DNA from: Solimonas sp. SE-A11
GTDB taxonomy: Bacteria; Pseudomonadota; Gammaproteobacteria; Nevskiales; Nevskiaceae
Direction of reading: 5' to 3'
NCBI RefSeq assembly: GCF_030345715.1
Contig: NZ_JAUASX010000009.1
Coordinates: 62,001 to 126,000, forward strand
Length of the DNA stretch: 64,000 nt
The notes beneath the pieces are model-generated. The model was given only the letters and a program-made list of their open reading frames with translations. It ran no database searches and was not told the DNA's origin. Every line of letters begins with the position of its first letter. Positions within the stretch are counted from its first letter, which is position 1. Shown one piece after another: positions 48,262-59,170 of the stretch. A program made the position numbers and the translations under genes.

Positions 48262-50483
48262 GAAGGACTGCCCAGCGGCTGCTTCGGCAGGTCCGCGGAC
48301 TCCGGCATCGCTGCCGCGGACGGCACTGACTCCGCCGCGGCCGTTTCGGACGGGGCAGGCATCAGCGGCAGCACGCAGGTCTGGCGCACGCTGCCCGGCA
48401 GCGGCTCCTGGCAGCTGACGTGGCCGCCAAGCGTCTCGACCCGGTAGCGGATGCTCTTGAGGCCGACACCGGATTTCCAGGTAGCCGGCGGTAGCCGGCA
48501 GCCGTCATTTTCCACACTGAAGGACAGTGTATTGCCGCCCAGGACGAAGCGTACCTGCAGGACCGTCGGGCTGGCGTGGCGCAGGGCATTGCTGACCAGC
48601 TCGCGTAGCAGGCGTTGCAGGTGCAACAGCGTCTCCGGTTCCAGTTGCAGGTCCAGGTCCTGCTCGGGCTGCTGCCAGCGCAGCTGTACCTGGGCCGAAT
48701 CGCAGCGCTCATCCACTTCCGCGCGCCACTGGCCCAACGCCTCCTCCAAGGAGGCGCCCCCGCTGCTCAGGCAGTTCACGGTCAGGCGCATGTCGTCCAG
48801 CGCCTCGCGGATTTGCGGCTGCAGTGTCTCCGGTGCCAGATGTAGCAGTGTCAGCAGTCGTCCACCCAGGCTGTCGTGCATATCCCGGGCAATGCGCTGG
48901 CGTTCCTGCTCCATGCCCATGCGGGTGGCTTCGCCGTAGGCGAAGATCCGGCCGCACAGCATCTGCAGGGTGCGCACCGTCTTTACGTCGTGCGGGGAGA
49001 AAAGCCGCCGGCCATTGCCGGCATAGCGCAGGCGCAGCGCCGGCAGCAGCCGGTCGGCCGGCAGTTCCAGGCTCAAGCCGTCATCGGCCAGGCGATGTTG
49101 CGTGGGCGACTGGGCCAGGCGTTCCACCTGCAGCGGCTGGAACAGGCCACGCAGGGTGTCGGTCCAGGCTTCCGCCGGACCACGGTTGGCCGACAGCACC
49201 ATGTCCTGGATCACGGCAACGGGATCGCGGCGCTGCTCGTTGCCGGTGAGGCGTCGCCACAGCCAGGCATGCAGCGGCAGGTACAGGGATCCGACCGCCA
49301 CCAGGCTGACCGTGAGGGCCAGCGCGCGATCCACGTGCAGCACCGCGATCAGGGCCAGGTCCAGTGCTACCAGGCTGCCGACGCTGATCACCGTGACCCA
49401 GGCGCGGAACCACCAGAGGCCCAGGTCGAACAGGCGGTAGCGGGCGATACCGAAGGCAATGCCGAGATAGATCAGCAGGAACAGCGCGAAGGACGGCGCC
49501 TGGGCACTACCGGTGTCGCGGCCCAGCAGCGCCGGCACAAAGACCAGCATCAGGAACAGGCCGCTGCCGATGAACCAGGCGAACAGGAACCACTGGAAGG
49601 CGGCGCGCAGCACCAGGTCCTGCCTTACACGCAGCCATTGCCAGGCCGCCAGTGCCATGGTCGCCATGAAGCCCAGCAGCACCGGCACACGCAATGCGGT
49701 GTCGAAGCCGTCGAACAGCTGGACCATGCTGGCCGCCCACAGCAGCAGGTACAGGCTCACCAGCATCGGGCCCAGGCTCAGCCGCGTCAGCCGCGTGGGG
49801 TAGTGCAGCAGCACGGCAACGAAGGCGCCGCAGAACAGCATGCTGCCCAGGCCGTTGGCCAGGTGCAGCGCCCTGAACAGCTCCGTCGCCAGGGCCAGCT
49901 CGCGCGTGCTGTAGACCGCCGCGCTGCCGGCACTGAGATACAGACCGACACCGGTCAGCGCGAAGTAGCGGCTGGCCGGATCCTGCTGGCGGAAGATCCA
50001 GACCAGCCCGCCGACCACCAGGCCCGCCACCGAGACGACCAACTGCAGCCAGAACTGCCAGGACAACTGCTCCAGCGCGCGGGGCGTGGGGGCCAGCGTC
50101 TGCAGTGCGCCCTCGGTGCCGTAGAGGGTGACTTGCGGGGCCTGCAGCAGCGCGGCGATCTCGCCCTGGCGCTGCAGGAAGCGGTTGTAGTCCGGATAGG
50201 CCGGGAAGGTGGTGTCCGGCTCGGGGGCCAGGTCGTCGCTGCGCAGTTCCAGGAGCTGGCCATCGGCATCGCCGAGGCCCGCCAGCACCGCCATCACGCT
50301 GCCGCCGGCATGCGCCTGCGCGACCCTGGGCGGTGCTTCGGGGGTATCGGCCGCGCCCAGTTCCAGCCCCAGCGAAGGCTGTGCCAGTGCCAGTGCCAGC
50401 ACCGCCGCGCCGGCCGCCGCCGCCACGACGCCGAGCGCCGTGAGCCAGCGGGCGGGAGCGGAGTGGGGCAGGTGGAGGTTCAT
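48258..50483 (-). CDS. Membrane sensor histidine kinase, paralogue 2
   Basis: A 741-residue kinase with the same architecture as its neighbour: N-terminal span, short periplasmic domain, seven spans with the common VYSTRELAL segment and [12 protein letters not shown], and a catalytic end with [23 protein letters not shown] and [10 protein letters not shown]. It is the first gene of the operon. Two full-length tandem kinases for one regulator suggest that they form heterodimers or read two related signals. ATG at 50483. Confidence 0.88.
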   Translation of the reverse strand: MNLHLPHSAPARWLTALGVVAAAAGAAVLALALAQPSLGLELGAADTPEAPPRVAQAHAGGSVMAVLAGLGDADGQLLELRSDDLAPEPDTTFPAYPDYNRFLQRQGEIAALLQAPQVTLYGTEGALQTLAPTPRALEQLSWQFWLQLVVSVAGLVVGGLVWIFRQQDPASRYFALTGVGLYLSAGSAAVYSTRELALATELFRALHLANGLGSMLFCGAFVAVLLHYPTRLTRLSLGPMLVSLYLLLWAASMVQLFDGFDTALRVPVLLGFMATMALAAWQWLRVRQDLVLRAAFQWFLFAWFIGSGLFLMLVFVPALLGRDTGSAQAPSFALFLLIYLGIAFGIARYRLFDLGLWWFRAWVTVISVGSLVALDLALIAVLHVDRALALTVSLVAVGSLYLPLHAWLWRRLTGNEQRRDPVAVIQDMVLSANRGPAEAWTDTLRGLFQPLQVERLAQSPTQHRLADDGLSLELPADRLLPALRLRYAGNGRRLFSPHDVKTVRTLQMLCGRIFAYGEATRMGMEQERQRIARDMHDSLGGRLLTLLHLAPETLQPQIREALDDMRLTVNCLSSGGASLEEALGQWRAEVDERCDSAQVQLRWQQPEQDLDLQLEPETLLHLQRLLRELVSNALRHASPTVLQVRFVLGGNTLSFSVENDGCRLPPATWKSGVGLKSIRYRVETLGGHVSCQEPLPGSVRQTCVLPLMPAPSETAAAESVPSAAAMPESADLPKQPLGSPS

Positions 50484-50584
50484 GATCGGGAAGCTTAGCG
50501 GCAGCGAAACGGCTGCCGCACCCCCTTAATGGTAGTAAAAAAACGGTCAGGGCCAAGGATTTGTAGGTAAAATGCCATTCACTT

Positions 50585-51018
<434 letters not shown>

Positions 51019-51223
51019 CCCTCTCTCCTCTCCAAGATCCTCTGCGGAAGGTGGTAGCCAAGCGGCCCAAAAGGCCGCCATTTTTTAGATTTTCGTGCCC
51101 AACTTCACGCCCCATAGCTGAATTTGGCGGCCTGTTTCCTTAAAATTGCGCGCCCTACAGCATTCCTGACCTGATGTCCGGCTCTTTTTAAACGCCCCAG
51201 AACCTAGCGGAGCTTTTGATTAC

Positions 51224-52237
51224 ATGAACGAGAAAACCCTCAACCAGATCGCGCTGGCCATGGTGGCCGACGGCAAGGGCCTGCTGGCCGCCGACGAGTC
51301 CACCGGTACCATCGAGAAGCGTTTCAACAGCATCAAGGTCGAGAACACCGAGGCCAACCGCCAGGCCTACCGCGACATGCTGTTCACCACCGCCGGCTTC
51401 GAGCAGCACACCAGCGGCGTGATCCTGTTCGAGGAAACCCTGTTCCAGAAGGCTCTGGACGGCACGCCGTTCTCCAAGCTGCTGCAGTCCAAGGGCGTGA
51501 TCCCGGGCATCAAGGTCGACAAGGGTGCCAAGGACCTGGTCGGTGCCCCCGGCGAGCTGGTGACCGAAGGTCTCGACGGCCTGCGCGAGCGCCTGGCCAA
51601 GTACCACGAGGCCGGTGCCCGCTTCGCCAAGTGGCGCGCGGTCATCACCATCGGCAACGGCATCCCGTCCGATTACTGCATCCACACCAACGCCCATGCG
51701 CTGGCCCGCTATGCCGCCCTGTGCCAGGAAGCCGGCATCGTGCCCATCGTCGAGCCGGAAGTGCTGATGGACGCCGACAACACCATCGAGGTCTGCGAGG
51801 ACGTCACCAACCGCACCCTGGCCGCCGTGTTCGACGAACTCGGCAAGCAGCGCGTGCTGCTCGAGGGCATGGTGCTCAAGCCCAACATGGTCATCTCGGG
51901 CAAGAAGTGCTCCGTGCAGGCCGACCGCAAGGCCGTGGCCGTCGCCACGCTGCGCACCTTGAAGCGCCACGTGCCGTCCGCCGTGCCGGGCATCGCCTTC
52001 CTGTCGGGCGGCCAGTCCGACGAGGATGCCACCGCCCACCTGGACGAGATGAACAAGCTCGGCCCCAACCCCTGGAAGCTCACCTTCTCCTACGGCCGCG
52101 CCCTGCAGGCCGCCGCACTGAAGGCCTGGGGTGGCACCAATGCCGACGCCGGCCGCAAGGCCCACCTGCACCGCGCCAAGATGAACGGCCTGGCTGCCCT
52201 GGGTCAGTGGAGCGCGGCGCTGGAAAAGTCCGCCTAA
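51224..52237 (+). CDS. fbaB: Class I fructose-bisphosphate aldolase
   Basis: A 337-residue glycolytic/gluconeogenic enzyme that splits fructose-1,6-bisphosphate to DHAP and glyceraldehyde-3-phosphate through a Schiff-base Lys. Family blocks are clear: GLLAADESTGTIEKRF, GVIPGIKVDKG, FAKWRAVI, LEGMVLKPNMV (Lys of the Schiff base), and FLSGGQSDEDAT, with SYGRALQ near the end. It is monocistronic and followed by a strong terminator. Confidence 0.97.
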   Translation: MNEKTLNQIALAMVADGKGLLAADESTGTIEKRFNSIKVENTEANRQAYRDMLFTTAGFEQHTSGVILFEETLFQKALDGTPFSKLLQSKGVIPGIKVDKGAKDLVGAPGELVTEGLDGLRERLAKYHEAGARFAKWRAVITIGNGIPSDYCIHTNAHALARYAALCQEAGIVPIVEPEVLMDADNTIEVCEDVTNRTLAAVFDELGKQRVLLEGMVLKPNMVISGKKCSVQADRKAVAVATLRTLKRHVPSAVPGIAFLSGGQSDEDATAHLDEMNKLGPNPWKLTFSYGRALQAAALKAWGGTNADAGRKAHLHRAKMNGLAALGQWSAALEKSA

Positions 52238-52250
52238 GCGGTCGCTGAAC

Positions 52251-52280
52251 GGAAAAGGCCGCCTTCGGGCGGCCTTTTCC
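52251..52280 (+). terminator. Terminator after fbaB
   Basis: A 13-bp perfect stem (52251-52263 with 52268-52280) closed by a TTCG loop; the second arm ends in ttttcc. The gene on the other side is convergent, so it can serve both. Confidence 0.9.
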
Positions 52281-52332
52281 GTTGGGGGCGACGGCCGTGG
52301 GAGAAGGCGCGTCGGGTTGCTTTCGTGCGCGG

Positions 52333-53322
52333 TCAAGCGCCGGCCGCCTCCAGCAACTCCAGCACCCGCGCCTCCGCCCAACTGGTCATCCGCAGATCCT
52401 CGATGAACCCGCAGTGTCCGCCATGCTCGGTCGCCAGGAAGGCGCGCAACGAGCCTTCCGTGCGCAGGCCCTCGAAGTAGCGATAGGGGATCACCGGATC
52501 GTCCTTGGCGGTCAGCACCGCCAGTGGGCTGGGCGAGGCCATCAGCATCTCCGGCGTCAGCGTATACGCCGCCAGGTAATCGTCCATCGACGGGTAGCCG
52601 GTGAAGCCGGCGACGAAGCGCCGGGTGGACTCGGTGAAGCTGCGGACGCCGTCGAAGGCCGAGAAGTCGTGTTCCGGCCAGGCCGCCTTCTTGGCGCGCA
52701 GGGTCTTGCGCCATTTGTCCATGAAGTACCAGCGGAACATCAGCGGGCCGGACTCGATCGCATCCAGCGTCGAGCCCGGGTGGATCGCCGGCGAGACGCC
52801 CACCGACAGCCGGAGCTGCAGGCCGATAGCGGGGCCGTGGAGGCCGACGCGCAGGGCGAAGTTGCCGCCCAGCGAGAAGCCCACCACGAACAGGCGCTCG
52901 TCGCCGTCGATCTGCTGCGCCGCCCGCGCCGCACCCAGCACCTCGTCGATGCGTGCCGAGTGGAAGGGCTCTCGATTCAGGTGGTGCGTGCCGCCGTGAT
53001 CGCGCAGGTTGAGGCGGAAGACGTTGTAGCCCGCGCCGTATAGCGTGCAGGCCATCGAGTAAAGGTAGGAAGACTCGTGGCTGCCTTCCCAGCCGTGGAT
53101 CAGCAGGGCCAGGCCGCGCGAGGCTTGGCCCTCCGGCTGGCGCGAGTGGAAGCCTGCCAGGCGCACGCCGTCGCCGCAATCCAGCTCGTGACGCACCCCC
53201 TCCGATTCCATCAGGCTGCCGCGCTTGAGCCACAGCTTGCGCCGGGGGCTCTTGGTGGCCAGGATCGACTGTAACTGCGCGTGGCGCAGCAGCAACGGCG
53301 GGCGGAAGCCCGCTTCGCTCAC
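52333..53322 (-). CDS. yheT: YheT-family alpha/beta hydrolase
   Basis: A 329-residue predicted esterase. LLIHGWEGS (oxyanion region), FRLNLRDHGGTHHLN and VVGFSLGGNFALR (nucleophile Ser in GFSLGG) are the marks of the YheT/COG0429 family; the catalytic Asp (AKDDPVIP) and His (TEHGGHCGF) follow. The start is GTG at 53322, overlapping the dapE stop (GTGA), so it is coupled to dapE. The physiological substrate is unknown. Confidence 0.9.
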   Translation of the reverse strand: MSEAGFRPPLLLRHAQLQSILATKSPRRKLWLKRGSLMESEGVRHELDCGDGVRLAGFHSRQPEGQASRGLALLIHGWEGSHESSYLYSMACTLYGAGYNVFRLNLRDHGGTHHLNREPFHSARIDEVLGAARAAQQIDGDERLFVVGFSLGGNFALRVGLHGPAIGLQLRLSVGVSPAIHPGSTLDAIESGPLMFRWYFMDKWRKTLRAKKAAWPEHDFSAFDGVRSFTESTRRFVAGFTGYPSMDDYLAAYTLTPEMLMASPSPLAVLTAKDDPVIPYRYFEGLRTEGSLRAFLATEHGGHCGFIEDLRMTSWAEARVLELLEAAGA

Positions 53323-54452
53323 AGCAACTGCTCCAGCACCTTCTCGTAGATCGCCGACAGCGGCTCGAGGTCGGCGACGCGGACGTGTTCGTTGATCTTG
53401 TGGATGCTGTCGTTGATGGGGCCGATCTCCACCACTTCCGCACCCCAAGGCGAGATGAAGCGGGCGTCCGAGGTGCCGCCGCCGGTGAACAGCTCCGGCT
53501 TGAGGCCGGTGACGGCCCTGATGGCGGCCTCGGCGGCTCCAATCAGTCCACCCTGGCGGGTCAGGAAAGGCTCGCCGGACAGCTGCCAGTCCAGCTTGTA
53601 GCGCAGGCCCTGGCGCTGCAGCGTTGCCTCCACGCGCTCGCGCAGCGAGGTTGCGGTGGATTCGGTGCAATAGCGGAAGTTGAACACCACCTGGCATTCA
53701 CCCGGCACCACGTTGTTGGCACCGGTGCCGGCATGGATGTTCGAGACCTGGAAGGAGGTCGGCGGGAAGTGCGCGTTGCCGGCGTCCCAGGCGGTGGCGA
53801 CCAGCTCGGCCAGCGCCGGAGCGAGGCGGTGGATCGGGTTCTCGACCTTGTGCGGGTAGGCGACGTGGCCCTGCTTGCCCAGCACCGTGAGGATGCCGTT
53901 GAGCGAGCCGCGGCGGCCAATGACGATACGGTCGCCCAGCTTCTCGTTGCTGGAGGCTTCGCCGACGATGGCGTAGTCCGGCTTAACCCCACGGGCCTTG
54001 AGCGCCTCCACCACGTGGCGTGTGCCGTACCGGGCCACGCCTTCCTCGTCGCTGGTGATCAGGTAGGCCAGGGTGCCACGCAGCGAGCGGCGCGCCATCA
54101 GCCGCTCGGTGGCGCAGACCATCGCGGCGATGCCGGACTTCATGTCGGCGGCGCCGCGGCCGTAGAGCAGGCCGTCGCGGACCTGCGGCTGGAACGGGTC
54201 GCTGGTCCATTGGTCCAGCGGCCCGGTCGGCACCACGTCGGTGTGGCCGGCCAGGATCATCAGCGGCCCGCCGCTACCGACCGTGGCCCAGAGGTTGGTC
54301 ACGCCGCCGGCGTCGATGTACTCCAGCGTGAAGCCGAGCTTCTTCAGCCTTTCGCCGATCAGCTCGCAGCAGCCGGCATCGTCCGGCGTCAGCGAGCGTC
54401 GGGAGATCAGCTGCTGCAGCAGGCCCAGGACCGGCGAGGCACCGTCTGCCAT
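53319..54452 (-). CDS. dapE: Succinyl-diaminopimelate desuccinylase
   Basis: A 377-residue zinc enzyme of lysine and diaminopimelate synthesis: it hydrolyses N-succinyl-LL-diaminopimelate. Metal and catalytic motifs are present: LAGHTDVVPTG, YGRGAADMKSG, TSDEEGVA and the dimerisation block GRRGSLNG, with GGTSDARF and HKINEHV near the end. ATG at 54452 gives the usual length; the longer frame lacks family resemblance. It lies 7 bases after dapD on the same strand. Confidence 0.97.
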   Translation of the reverse strand: MADGASPVLGLLQQLISRRSLTPDDAGCCELIGERLKKLGFTLEYIDAGGVTNLWATVGSGGPLMILAGHTDVVPTGPLDQWTSDPFQPQVRDGLLYGRGAADMKSGIAAMVCATERLMARRSLRGTLAYLITSDEEGVARYGTRHVVEALKARGVKPDYAIVGEASSNEKLGDRIVIGRRGSLNGILTVLGKQGHVAYPHKVENPIHRLAPALAELVATAWDAGNAHFPPTSFQVSNIHAGTGANNVVPGECQVVFNFRYCTESTATSLRERVEATLQRQGLRYKLDWQLSGEPFLTRQGGLIGAAEAAIRAVTGLKPELFTGGGTSDARFISPWGAEVVEIGPINDSIHKINEHVRVADLEPLSAIYEKVLEQLL

Positions 54453-54459
54453 GGTCGGC

Positions 54460-55281
54460 TTACAGGTCGCGCAGCAGGGCGTTGATGCCGACCTTCTTGC
54501 GGGTCTGCTCATCCACGCGCTTCACGATCACGGCGCAGTTCAGGCTGTAGCGCTCGCCCTTGGGCAGGGAGCCCGCCACCACCACGCTGCCGGCCGGCAC
54601 GCGGCCGTAGAGGATCTGGTCGGCCTCGCGGTCGTAGATCGGCGTCGACTGGCCGATGAACACGCCCATCGAGATCACCGCGCCGCGTTCCACCACCACG
54701 CCTTCGACCACTTCCGAGCGGGCGCCGATGAAGCAGTCGTCCTCGATGATGGTCGGCGAGGCCTGCAGCGGCTCCAGCACGCCGCCGATGCCGACGCCGC
54801 CGGAGAGATGCACATTGCTGCCGATCTGCGCGCAGGAGCCCACGGTGGCCCAGGTGTCCACCATGGTGCCGGCGCCGACATGGGCGCCGATGTTGACGTA
54901 GGACGGCATCAGGATCGCGCCGGGGGCCACGTAGGCGCCCTTGCGCACGGCCGCCGGCGGCACCACGCGTACGCCGGCCTTGGCGAACTGCTCCTGCTTC
55001 CAGCCGCTGTACTTGAGCGGCACCTTGTCGAAGCCCTGGTGCTCGCCCATGGGGATCACGACGTTGTCGTGCAGGCGGAAGTACAGCAGCACCGCCTTCT
55101 TCAGCCACTCGTTGACCTGCCACTGGGAGTTGCCGGTGGGCTCGGCTACGCGGGCCTGGCCGCTGTCCAGCAGCTCGATGGCGGTCTGCACGTCGTTTCG
55201 CAGGGCGGCGTCGCTCTTGTTGAGGCCGTCGCGGGCCTCCCAGGCGGCTTCGATACGGCTCTTGAGTTCTTGGTTGCTCAT
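54460..55281 (-). CDS. dapD: Tetrahydrodipicolinate N-succinyltransferase
   Basis: A 273-residue cytoplasmic trimeric enzyme transferring succinyl from succinyl-CoA in the same lysine pathway as dapE. The left-handed beta-helix is visible as hexapeptide repeats ([20 protein letters not shown], then [10 protein letters not shown]). Residues 1-110 form the helical domain and [14 protein letters not shown] lies in the C-terminal part. Gene order glnD-dapD-dapE is common in this lineage. Confidence 0.97.
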   Translation of the reverse strand: MSNQELKSRIEAAWEARDGLNKSDAALRNDVQTAIELLDSGQARVAEPTGNSQWQVNEWLKKAVLLYFRLHDNVVIPMGEHQGFDKVPLKYSGWKQEQFAKAGVRVVPPAAVRKGAYVAPGAILMPSYVNIGAHVGAGTMVDTWATVGSCAQIGSNVHLSGGVGIGGVLEPLQASPTIIEDDCFIGARSEVVEGVVVERGAVISMGVFIGQSTPIYDREADQILYGRVPAGSVVVAGSLPKGERYSLNCAVIVKRVDEQTRKKVGINALLRDL

Positions 55282-55315
55282 GATTCTGTCAGGGCGAAAA
55301 AAGTGAAAAGGAAAA

Positions 55316-57994
55316 TCAGGCTGCGTCCGTGCGATCCAGGGTGCGGGTCAGCACCTCACGCAGGTCGTCCAGCACGCGCTCGTCGCGGATCGGCCGGTGC
55401 ATGCGGTCGGTGATGTAGAAGACGTCCTCGGCGCGCTCGCCGATGGTGCCGATCTTGGCGGCGTCCAGCAGGATGCCGCGCTTCTGGAACACGCGGCCCA
55501 CCATGGACAGCAGGCCGGGCTGGTCGGCGGCCACCAGTTCCATGATCGTGCGGCGGCGCGCCTCGTCCTGGCTGAAGTGGATGTGCGTCGGCGTGTTGAA
55601 GTGGCGCAGGCGCTGCGACACGCGGCGGTTGACCTCCACGGTCGACATCTCCGGATCGCTCAGCACCTTGCGCAGGGCGTTGCGGATCTCCTCGAAGCGG
55701 ATGCCCGGCTGGATCGGCGTGTTGTCGCTCTCCATCACCGCATAGGAATCCAGCACGAAGCCGTCGTTGGTGGTGTGCAGGCGTGCGTCGAGAATGTTCA
55801 GGCCCAGGCGCGCCAGCACGCCGGCCGACAGGCCGAACAGGTGGTCGCGGTCGCGCGTGTAGACGAAGACCGTGGCGCCGCGGTCGCTGAGGGTTTCCAC
55901 CAATACCAGGGGCAGGTCGGCCTCCCTGGCCGCCACGATCGCCGGCAGGTGCCAGGCCAGCTCCTCCGGCGAATGCCGCAGGAAGTAGTCGCGATCGAAG
56001 CGCTGCCAGACCTTGGCGGCCGGCTGGGTGTCGACGCCGCGCTCGGTCAGCAGCTTCAGGGCGCGGGCGCAAGTCTCGGCCACGCGTTCCTCCGGCGCCA
56101 CGGGGTCGTCCAGGCCGCGCTCCAGCGCGCGGGCGGCCGAGTTGTAGAGATCCTTCAGCAGTGATTCGCGCCAGGAATTCCACAGCGCCGGGTTGGTGCC
56201 GCGGATGTCGGCGCAGGTCAGCAGCAGCAGGTAGTCCAGGCGATCGCGATCGACGACCTTGCGGCAGAACGCGGCGACCACGTCGGGGTCCTGCACGTCC
56301 TGCTTCTGCGCGGTCAGCGACATCATCAGGTGGTTTTCCACCAGCCAGGCCACCACCGCCGCATCGGCATGCGACAGGCCGTGGTCGAGGCAGAACTGCT
56401 TGGCTTCCTCGGCGCCCAGCTGCGAATGATCGCCGCCGCGGCCCTTGGCCATGTCGTGCCAGAACGCGCCCAGGTACAGCAGCTCGGGCTTGGCGATGCG
56501 CGTGAACACCTCGTTGGCGAACGGCAGCTCGTGCTGGAAGCGCCCCATCGCGAAGCGGCGGGCGTTGCGCAGCACGTAGAGCACGTGCTCGTCCACGGTC
56601 AGGGTGTGGAACAGGTCGTACTGCATCAGGCCCACGATCTTGCCGAAGGAGGGCAGGTAGCGGCCGAGCACGCCGTAGCGGTTCATGCGGCGCAGGTTGC
56701 GCGTCAGCCCGCGGCCCTCGCGGAACATGTCGATGAAGATCGCGCGGGCGCGCACGTCGTTGCGCACCGTGTCGTCGATCAGGCGGCCGTCGCGCATGAT
56801 CATGCGCAGCGTCTGCGCCCGGATGCCGGCGATCTTCGGGTGTTCCTGCAGCAGGCGGAAGATCTCCAGCAGGGCCCAGGGCTGCTTGCGGAAGACGTCG
56901 TCGTCGCGCGCTTCGATGGTGCCGTTGCGCACCTGGAAGCGGGGGTTCAGCACTTCCGGCTCGCCGGCATCCGGGGTCAGAATCGCCTCGTCGAACAGCT
57001 GCAGCAGCATGTCGTTGAGGCAGGACAGCGACTTGATCGTTCGGTAGTACAACTGCATGAACTGCTCGACCGCACGGTTCTTGTCGTTGTCCTCGTAGCC
57101 GAATAGCGCCGCCACCTTGATCTGGTGATCGAACAGCAGGCGGTCCTCGCGGCGGTTGGTGATCATGTGCAGGGCGAAGCGCACCCGCCACAGGAAATCC
57201 TGCCCGGCGAACAGCTCGTCGCTTTCCTGCTTGTTGAGGAATCCGTGCTCGCGCAGTTCCGCCAGGGTCTGGGCGTTGAAATGGCGCTTGGCGACCCAGC
57301 CGATCGTGTGGATGTCGCGCAGTCCGCCGGGGCTTTCCTTGACGTTGGGTTCCAGCTTGTAGCCGGTGTCGTCGTACTTGCGGTAACGCGCCGCCTGCTC
57401 GGCCTTCTTGGCCTCGAAGAATTCCTTCACAGGCCAGACGCGATCCGGCGTCAGCGCCTGCTGCATCTGCTGGTAAAGGCCGGTGTCGCCGGTCAGCATG
57501 CGCGCTTCCAGCAGGTTGGTCATCACCGTGATGTCCTTGGCTGCCTCGTCGACGCATTCCTGCACCGTACGCACGCTCTGGCCGACTTCCAGGCCGATGT
57601 CCCAGGCGAAGGCGGTCATCTGCTCCAGTGCCTTGCGGTGCTGCTCCAGCGACTCGCCGGAATGCAGCAGCAGGATGTCGATGTCCGAATGCGGCAGCAG
57701 CTCGCTGCGGCCGTAGCCGCCCACCGCCACCAGGGCCAGGCCGTCGGTCAGTTCCGGCAGGAATTTCTGCCAGGCGGTCCGCAATACCTCGTCCACCAAG
57801 TGGGCGCGGGCATGCACCAGGGCGTCGGCCGGAGTGCCCTCGTGGAACAGGGTGTAGAGCCGCTCGCGGCCCCACTTCAGGGTCTCCCGGAAGGCGGCGA
57901 CGGGGGAGGCCCCCTGTGCCAGGCGCGAGCGGATGCGGGGGGCACTGAAGATGGCGGACGCGTCTTCGTCAGCCAGGTCGAACTCCGCACCCAT
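55316..57994 (-). CDS. glnD: Bifunctional uridylyltransferase/uridylyl-removing enzyme
   Basis: An 892-residue nitrogen sensor that adds UMP to PII proteins and removes it according to glutamine. Domains in order: nucleotidyltransferase with [19 protein letters not shown] (about 105-125), an HD domain with [14 protein letters not shown] (about 500), and two C-terminal ACT domains (from about 710 and 815). ATG at 57994 is chosen; the frame is open farther back through a repeat. Minus strand, separated from dapD by 34 bases. Confidence 0.97.
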   Translation of the reverse strand: MGAEFDLADEDASAIFSAPRIRSRLAQGASPVAAFRETLKWGRERLYTLFHEGTPADALVHARAHLVDEVLRTAWQKFLPELTDGLALVAVGGYGRSELLPHSDIDILLLHSGESLEQHRKALEQMTAFAWDIGLEVGQSVRTVQECVDEAAKDITVMTNLLEARMLTGDTGLYQQMQQALTPDRVWPVKEFFEAKKAEQAARYRKYDDTGYKLEPNVKESPGGLRDIHTIGWVAKRHFNAQTLAELREHGFLNKQESDELFAGQDFLWRVRFALHMITNRREDRLLFDHQIKVAALFGYEDNDKNRAVEQFMQLYYRTIKSLSCLNDMLLQLFDEAILTPDAGEPEVLNPRFQVRNGTIEARDDDVFRKQPWALLEIFRLLQEHPKIAGIRAQTLRMIMRDGRLIDDTVRNDVRARAIFIDMFREGRGLTRNLRRMNRYGVLGRYLPSFGKIVGLMQYDLFHTLTVDEHVLYVLRNARRFAMGRFQHELPFANEVFTRIAKPELLYLGAFWHDMAKGRGGDHSQLGAEEAKQFCLDHGLSHADAAVVAWLVENHLMMSLTAQKQDVQDPDVVAAFCRKVVDRDRLDYLLLLTCADIRGTNPALWNSWRESLLKDLYNSAARALERGLDDPVAPEERVAETCARALKLLTERGVDTQPAAKVWQRFDRDYFLRHSPEELAWHLPAIVAAREADLPLVLVETLSDRGATVFVYTRDRDHLFGLSAGVLARLGLNILDARLHTTNDGFVLDSYAVMESDNTPIQPGIRFEEIRNALRKVLSDPEMSTVEVNRRVSQRLRHFNTPTHIHFSQDEARRRTIMELVAADQPGLLSMVGRVFQKRGILLDAAKIGTIGERAEDVFYITDRMHRPIRDERVLDDLREVLTRTLDRTDAA

Positions 57995-58006
57995 TAGCGT
58001 GATCCT

Positions 58007-58159
58007 CGCGGACGAGGGCATGGATGCCCGAGATAGGGCAACGCAGGACGCAGTTGCCGAGCAAGTCCATAGCCCCTCGCCCCTTGCGGGAGAGGGGAGG
58101 ACCGTCCGCGGACGAGGGCATGGATGCCCGAGGTAGGGCAACGCAGGATCCAGTTGCCG
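58007..58159. repeat. Two 53-bp direct repeats upstream of glnD
   Basis: 58007-58059 and 58107-58159 match at 50 of 53 bases, exactly 100 bases apart. Each contains the small palindrome gggcatggatgccc. They resemble dispersed extragenic repeats of GC-rich bacteria and lie in the 235-base gap between map and glnD. No transposase or gene is associated. Confidence 0.85.
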
Positions 58160-58229
58160 GGCGGACGGTGGGCAGAGGGGGGCTCAGAGCACTGCAGAAG
58201 CGTGTCGGAGAGCTTTGCCTGCATACCCA

Positions 58230-59009
58230 TCACATCTCTCCCCCGCGCAGGGTCAACACCTCGAAACCGGACTCGGTCACCAGCACGGTGTGCTCCCACT
58301 GGGCCGACAGCGAGTGGTCCTTGGTGACCACGGTCCAGCCGTCCGGCAGCAGCTTCACCTCGGCCCGGCCGGCGTTGACCATGGGCTCGATGGTGAAGGT
58401 CATGCCCGGCACCAGTTCCATGCCGGTGCCCGGCTTGCCGTAGTGCAACACCTGGGGATCCTCGTGGAAAATCCGGCCGATGCCGTGGCCGCAGTACTCG
58501 CGCACGATCGAGAAGCCGCGAGCCTCGGCGTACTTCTGGATGACGTGGCCGATGTCGCCCAGGCGGGCGCCGGGGCGCACCAGCTTGATGCCCTCGATCA
58601 TGGCCTCGTGGGCGGTCTCGGCCAGGCGGCGCGCCAGGATGCTGGGCTCGCCGACATAGAACATCTGGCTGGTATCGCCGTGGAAGCCGTCCTTGATCAC
58701 GGTGACGTCGATGTTGACCACGTCGCCCTTCTTCAGGACCTTGGGCCCGGGGATGCCGTGGCAGACCACGTGGTTGACCGACGTGCATACCGACTTGGGG
58801 AACGGCGGCCGGCCGGGGGCGGCGCCGTAGCCCAGCGGGGCGGGGACGTCGCCGGCCTTGACGATGTGGTCGTGACAGATCCTGTTGAGCTCGTCGGTGC
58901 TGACGCCGGGCTTCACGTAGGGGGCGATCATCTGCAGGACCTGCGCAGCGGCCAAGCCGGCTTCGCGCATCTTCTGCTGTTCTGCGAGGGACTTTATGGT
59001 GACGCCCAT
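58230..59009 (-). CDS. map: Type I methionine aminopeptidase
   Basis: A 259-residue metal enzyme that removes the N-terminal Met of nascent proteins. The five metal ligands can be placed: Asp in NIDVTVI, Asp in DTSQMFY, His in GHGIGRIFH, Glu in FTIEPMV and Glu near WEHTVLVTE. Divergent from rpsB, the usual arrangement; ATG at 59009. Confidence 0.97.
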   Translation of the reverse strand: MGVTIKSLAEQQKMREAGLAAAQVLQMIAPYVKPGVSTDELNRICHDHIVKAGDVPAPLGYGAAPGRPPFPKSVCTSVNHVVCHGIPGPKVLKKGDVVNIDVTVIKDGFHGDTSQMFYVGEPSILARRLAETAHEAMIEGIKLVRPGARLGDIGHVIQKYAEARGFSIVREYCGHGIGRIFHEDPQVLHYGKPGTGMELVPGMTFTIEPMVNAGRAEVKLLPDGWTVVTKDHSLSAQWEHTVLVTESGFEVLTLRGGEM

Positions 59010-59031
59010 GGGGGCTGGCTACCGGAAATCT

Positions 59032-59060
59032 TTGAAATCAAAGGGGGGTTATGGTATAAA
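59032..59060 (+). promoter_or_regulatory. Sigma-70 promoter of rpsB
   Basis: TTGAAA at 59032-59037, a 17-base spacer, then TATAAA at 59055-59060. It leaves a leader of roughly 100 bases before rpsB, where S2 is known in other bacteria to repress its own mRNA. It lies just upstream of map on the opposite strand. Confidence 0.8.
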
Positions 59061-59170
59061 GCGCGCCCTTCAAAGGCAACGCAATCTATTGTAGCGCCTC
59101 TGAAAATCCACTCGCGCCCACTTGGGTGAGCCTTCACCGGGCGCGATTAGCCAAACCCAAGGAGAAGTAC

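Noticed and set aside
45838-48447. 869-codon open frame antisense to the sensor kinase operon
   Set aside because: Composition is Gln/Arg/Gly-rich without domains, as expected for the complement of a GC-rich membrane kinase gene.
55356-57875. 839-codon frame overlapping glnD on the same strand
   Set aside because: glnD in the other frame shows all motifs; this frame is Arg/Pro/Gly-rich and featureless.
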